Shown here piece after piece: positions 60,995-64,000 of a stretch of DNA of 64,000 nucleotides. Position 1 is the stretch's first letter; each line of letters opens with the position of its first letter. The notes under the pieces were generated by a model that was not told the origin of the DNA, ran no database searches, and was given only the letters and a program-made list of their open reading frames with translations. This DNA comes from Streptococcus infantarius subsp. infantarius ATCC BAA-102 (GTDB lineage: Bacteria; Bacillota; Bacilli; Lactobacillales; Streptococcaceae): assembly GCF_000154985.1 (NCBI RefSeq), contig NZ_DS572691.1, positions 80,902 to 144,901 on the forward strand, given 5' to 3'. Both the position numbers and the translations under genes were made by a program.

Positions 60995-62398
60995 TTGGCA
61001 ATAAAAGCAGTATTTTTTGATATTGATGGGACACTTTTGAATGATCGTAAGAATGTGCAACAATCGACCTTGAAAGCTATAAATAGTTTGAAAAAACAAG
61101 GAATTTTTGTGGGAGTGGCAACGGGACGTGGTCCAGGTTTTGTGCAACCATATCTAGAAAATCTTGGTTTGGATTTTGCGATTTCTTATAATGGTCAATA
61201 CATTTTTACACGAGATCAGGTGCTTTATCATAATCAAATGGCTGTGTCGACGGTTTATCGTTTGATTCGTTATGCCAATGATCATCGCCGTGAAATCTCT
61301 CTGGGAACAGCTTCAGGTTTGGTAGGCTCTCGTATTATCAACATGGGGACAAGTCGCTTTGGTCAAGTTGTCAGCACCCTTGTTCCGAAACGTTGGGCAA
61401 AAGCGGTGGAGCGCAGTTTTAAACACTTTATCCGACGTCTCAAACCACAAAATTTAAATGGGTTATTGGCGATTATGCGTCAACCGATTTATCAAGTGGT
61501 GTTTGTGGCAACTGAAGGTGAAACAGCTAATATTCAAAATGCTTTTCCTTGTATTAAAGTCACACGTAGTAGCCCTTATTCAGCTGACTTGATTTCAAAA
61601 GGACAATCCAAAGTCAAAGGAATTGAGCGAGTCGGTGAGATGTTTGGCTTTAGCCTAGATGAGGTCATGGCCTTTGGTGATTCTGATAATGATATTGAAA
61701 TGTTATCTGGTGTCGGTATTAGTGTTGCTATGGGAAATGCTATAGAGTCTGTCAAATCCGTAGCAACTTATACAACAGATACTAACAACAATGATGGTAT
61801 TTCAAAAGCTTTAGCTCACTACGGTTTGATTCATGCTGAAGTCGGTGAACGCTTTGATAGTCAAGATGACAACTTCAATAAAGTCAAAGATTTCCACCAT
61901 CAAATGGACGGAGAAACTTGCGAGACACCACGACTTTATGGTGTCGAAGAAGCTGATCATCGCTCAGACTTCAAGGTTGAAGAGATTGTCGAATTCTTGT
62001 ATGCGACAAGTAAAGGTAATCCACAAGCTTTCCAACAATCTGTAACCAATTTGCATGAAGCTGTTGATAAAGCTGTGACTAAGATTAAAAGTAAAGAACA
62101 CCCAGAAACACCGCTTGTCGGTCAGGTGGATGCTCTGACAGATTTATTATATCTGACTTATGGTTCCTTTGTTTTAATGGGGGTTGACCCAAAACCATTC
62201 TTTGATATTGTCCATGAATCAAATATGGGGAAAATCTTTCCGGATGGTCAAGCACACTTTGATCCAGTTACACATAAGATTTTAAAACCAGATGATTGGG
62301 AAGAAAAATTTGCACCAGAACCAGCAATTAAACGTGAGCTGGACCGACAAATTCAAAAATCATTAAATCGTAAAAAAAGAAACCAAGCTAGTCATTAG
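60995..62398 (+). CDS. Cof-type HAD phosphatase fused to a MazG-like pyrophosphohydrolase domain
   Basis: 467 residues from a TTG start (60995) after GAGGGAGGG. Residues 1-270 are a HAD-IIB phosphatase: AVFFDIDGTLLND (nucleophile Asp), VATGRGPGF, and MAFGDSDNDIEMLSGVG. Residues about 300-440 resemble the MazG/HisE-type all-alpha NTP pyrophosphohydrolase fold (EEIVEFLYATS, ALTDLLYLTYGSFVLMG, HESNMGKIFPDG). The combination suggests breakdown of a nucleotide and its phosphate product in one protein; the substrate is unknown. Similar fusions occur in other streptococci. Confidence 0.85.
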   Translation: MAIKAVFFDIDGTLLNDRKNVQQSTLKAINSLKKQGIFVGVATGRGPGFVQPYLENLGLDFAISYNGQYIFTRDQVLYHNQMAVSTVYRLIRYANDHRREISLGTASGLVGSRIINMGTSRFGQVVSTLVPKRWAKAVERSFKHFIRRLKPQNLNGLLAIMRQPIYQVVFVATEGETANIQNAFPCIKVTRSSPYSADLISKGQSKVKGIERVGEMFGFSLDEVMAFGDSDNDIEMLSGVGISVAMGNAIESVKSVATYTTDTNNNDGISKALAHYGLIHAEVGERFDSQDDNFNKVKDFHHQMDGETCETPRLYGVEEADHRSDFKVEEIVEFLYATSKGNPQAFQQSVTNLHEAVDKAVTKIKSKEHPETPLVGQVDALTDLLYLTYGSFVLMGVDPKPFFDIVHESNMGKIFPDGQAHFDPVTHKILKPDDWEEKFAPEPAIKRELDRQIQKSLNRKKRNQASH

Positions 62399-62416
62399 AC
62401 TAACTTGGCTTTTTTC
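62381..62416 (+). terminator. Intrinsic terminator of the HAD gene
   Basis: CCAAGCTAGTC-ATTA-GACTAACTTGG stem with one mismatch, then CTTTTTT. The stop codon lies in the stem. Confidence 0.85.
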
Positions 62417-62475
62417 GTAATTATAGAATAGTTGATTAAAAATTATTATTAAAGAGAATTGATATTACTCAAGAC

Positions 62476-62928
62476 TTAGAATGTCTTTTCGCTATCACGA
62501 ACAACTAGCAAATCGACTTTTGCATGGCGCATAATGTATTCTGATGAAGAACCGATAAGAAGTCGTTCAAAGGTATTAAGACCAGTTGCTCCGACCATAA
62601 TCAAATCAGCTTTTTCTTTATCAGGAATATCACGAGCTAGGAGTGTTTTTGGATTACCAAATTCAATAACTTGTTTGATTTTAGTTAATCCTTTATCGCG
62701 AGCTTGTTTTTCGTAGTCATCCAATACTTCTTCAGCTTCTTGTTCGAGTTTTTCATAGACATAAGTATCGAAAGTAGCTACACTTTGAAGTGCGCGTGTA
62801 TCAATGACATGTGTAAGTAGTAACTCTGCGTTATTGCGAAGTGCAATGTTTACCCCTTTTTCAAAAGCCAATTCTGATTCGTAAGAACCATCAATAGCAA
62901 TTAGGATTTTTTCATAATGATGTGACAT
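62476..62928 (-). CDS. Universal stress protein UspA family
   Basis: 150 residues. N-terminal KILIAIDGSYESELAFEKGV and the ATP-binding GATGLNTFERLLIGSSSEYIM (G2xG9xG(S/T)) put it in the ATP-binding USP class. Such proteins help survival under starvation and acid or oxidative stress. AAGGAGGCAGCTT precedes the start on the minus strand. Its upstream region is about 300 bp long with a hairpin and a cre-like palindrome. Confidence 0.9.
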   Translation of the reverse strand: MSHHYEKILIAIDGSYESELAFEKGVNIALRNNAELLLTHVIDTRALQSVATFDTYVYEKLEQEAEEVLDDYEKQARDKGLTKIKQVIEFGNPKTLLARDIPDKEKADLIMVGATGLNTFERLLIGSSSEYIMRHAKVDLLVVRDSEKTF

Positions 62929-63247
62929 AAGCTGCCTCCTTAATTATGCTAGCAAGAGCGTAAAAGTGAGCGAAAACGTAGACTGGTAAGAAATCTTGGT
63001 TTTTATCGAGAACTAAGGTTAGTTATCCGTCAGCTGTTAGTAAGTTAACAGCCTTGCGCATTCCAAACTTCCTGCCCATATCAATAATTTTAATAAGCTA
63101 GTCGGGATAAGATAATCAAACGTTAACCGCTTACAATTATCATAATAAATATCCCTAAAATTATTATACTCTATTTGGTTGAAAAATGAAAGCGTTTAAG
63201 GAATTTTTCTGAATATTTTTGCTATAATGGTAAAAGTGAGGAAAAGT
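62929..63247 (-). promoter_or_regulatory. Long uspA upstream region with hairpin and cre-like site
   Basis: No gene was seen. GCTGTTA / TAACAGC (63033-63039 with 63046-63052) would form a hairpin in the uspA leader. GTTAACCGCTTACA (63122-63135; TGTAAGCGGTTAAC on the minus strand) resembles the cre half present in the array promoter at 27392-27407. TATGAT on the minus strand lies beside it. Confidence 0.4.
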
Positions 63248-64000
63248 ATGATTAAAGATATAAAATCGGTTTTAAAAGATTTGAATCTACACAAGTATAT
63301 TTATGTCTTAAGAATAAGTATTCTCCAGTTTTTAATGACGACAATTGGCGCTTATGGATTGTCCCTTATTTTAAGAGTTATCTTGATTAGTTCAAATATT
63401 CCAGGAATGACAACGGATAATATCGTAAGCTTTTTAACGAAACCTCTAACTCTAGCTGTCCTTTTTGTGTATTTTTTGTTGCTCGCATTCTTGGTTTATC
63501 TAGAATTCTCTTTATTAGTAGAAATCATTGAGTGTAAGGAAGCTAAATTAGGAGTGAGACTTTTTTATTTTAAGGAAAGAAGCTATCATTTTTTAAAATC
63601 TATTTTAGGTTGGCATTTTTTAGCTTTTCTCTTCTATTTGATATTAACAATTCCCTTTGTAGAATTTTTGGTGTCATCAGCTTTGTTAGAAAGTCTTTAT
63701 ATTCCTAATTTTATTTCTGGAGAGCTTGTGAAGTCCACAAATGGAAAAATAATTTATTTTGGATTATATGCTATCTTTGCTTACTTCAATCTTCGTTTTA
63801 TCTACGCCCTTCCTTTGGCGGTGACTAAGAAAGACAATCGCTTTGCGGTTGCATTGAAAGAATCTTGGTGGTTGACTAGGGGAACGAAAATCTTTCGAGT
63901 GTTGGGCTTTGCTTCTGTTATTTTAATTATCGTGGCTATTATCAGCCTTTTAAGTGCTGCGGGAATTGGTTTAGCAGCTTTGGTTGATGGCTGTGAGAAG
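63248..64000 (+). CDS. Glycerophosphodiester phosphodiesterase-type membrane domain protein, 3' truncated by the window
   Basis: 251 codons are open from ATG 63248 (GTGAGGAAAAGT) to the window edge. At least five hydrophobic helices (about 20-45, 65-90, 115-140, 165-185 and 215-240) surround the motif FAVALKESWWLTRGTKIFRV. This pattern fits the N-terminal membrane domain (GPDPase_memb) placed before a glycerophosphodiester phosphodiesterase catalytic domain in streptococci. The catalytic part would lie outside the window, so the assignment is provisional. Confidence 0.7.
   Translation, partial: MIKDIKSVLKDLNLHKYIYVLRISILQFLMTTIGAYGLSLILRVILISSNIPGMTTDNIVSFLTKPLTLAVLFVYFLLLAFLVYLEFSLLVEIIECKEAKLGVRLFYFKERSYHFLKSILGWHFLAFLFYLILTIPFVEFLVSSALLESLYIPNFISGELVKSTNGKIIYFGLYAIFAYFNLRFIYALPLAVTKKDNRFAVALKESWWLTRGTKIFRVLGFASVILIIVAIISLLSAAGIGLAALVDGCEK

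Noticed and set aside
62929-63247. tRNA or rRNA gene in the uspA upstream gap
   Set aside because: No cloverleaf, CCA end or conserved T-loop was found; no tRNA-like sequence was seen anywhere in the window.

Overview
The window is a low-GC Firmicutes chromosome segment, almost certainly Streptococcus. The evidence is the gene order (secA, two DAHP synthases, acpS, alr, recG; efp, asp23, nusB; rpsF, ssb, rpsR; zapA, cvpA, mutS2), the streptococcal protein sequences, strong AAAGGAGG-type ribosome binding sites and TATAAT promoters. A complete nadA/nadBC set, an NADH-type three-domain fumarate/acrylate reductase and a sucrose PTS locus make a member of the S. bovis/S. equinus complex the best guess; the species is inference. 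No tRNA, insertion sequence, prophage or CRISPR array was seen.

Layout. 1-3.5 kb is a decaying accessory region: CorA-like and ferredoxin-reductase-like remnants, a broken small membrane protein, a nonsense-interrupted alpha carbonic anhydrase, and two intact genes (a TIGR02328-type protein and a GNAT acetyltransferase). 3.7-15.7 kb holds housekeeping genes: pflB, dinB, recD2, rnhC-lepB, zapA-cvpA, mutS2. 15.7-19.2 kb is the divergent nadA / nadBC de novo NAD module with a repeat-rich operator. 19.3-22.6 kb carries a PAP2 phosphatase, trxA, a DUF3290-DUF421 pair, a secreted thioredoxin-like protein and yjdF with its riboswitch, followed by a candidate CiaR-controlled small RNA. 22.9-27.3 kb has the flavoprotein reductase operon (upstream FMN reductase frameshifted) and a MutY without iron-sulfur ligands.

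27.4-30.6 kb is the most unusual part. One promoter, with a near-consensus catabolite (cre) site in its spacer, drives an array of six micro-ORFs. Each encodes a 13-37 residue peptide carrying the motif (R/C)YKNGD with different synonymous codons, and the array ends in its own terminator. Next come a coiled-coil protein, a second signal peptidase and a pilin-like surface protein that a deletion has joined to the 3' end of a class C sortase gene.

30.7-43.8 kb is again mostly core: rpsF-ssb-rpsR with an S6-type leader, a DUF2975/Cro-like regulator module with a decayed lipoprotein, DUF1129, corA, uvrA, a MATE pseudogene, an M24 peptidase, comEB and efp-asp23-nusB. Between corA and the DUF1129 gene lies a set of tandem, covarying hairpins. 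43.9-49.4 kb is the sucrose regulon (scrB and a frameshifted scrR, divergent from scrA, then scrK). 49.7-58.2 kb is secA to recG. 58.5-60 kb holds a second DUF2975/DUF2975/Cro-like module with two identical-format palindromes around its promoter. The window ends with ansA, a HAD phosphatase fused to a MazG-like domain, uspA and the start of a GDPD-type membrane protein.

Recurring themes are gene decay (about ten pseudogenes) and fermentative sugar metabolism under CcpA/LacI-type control (pflB, scr, the peptide array).
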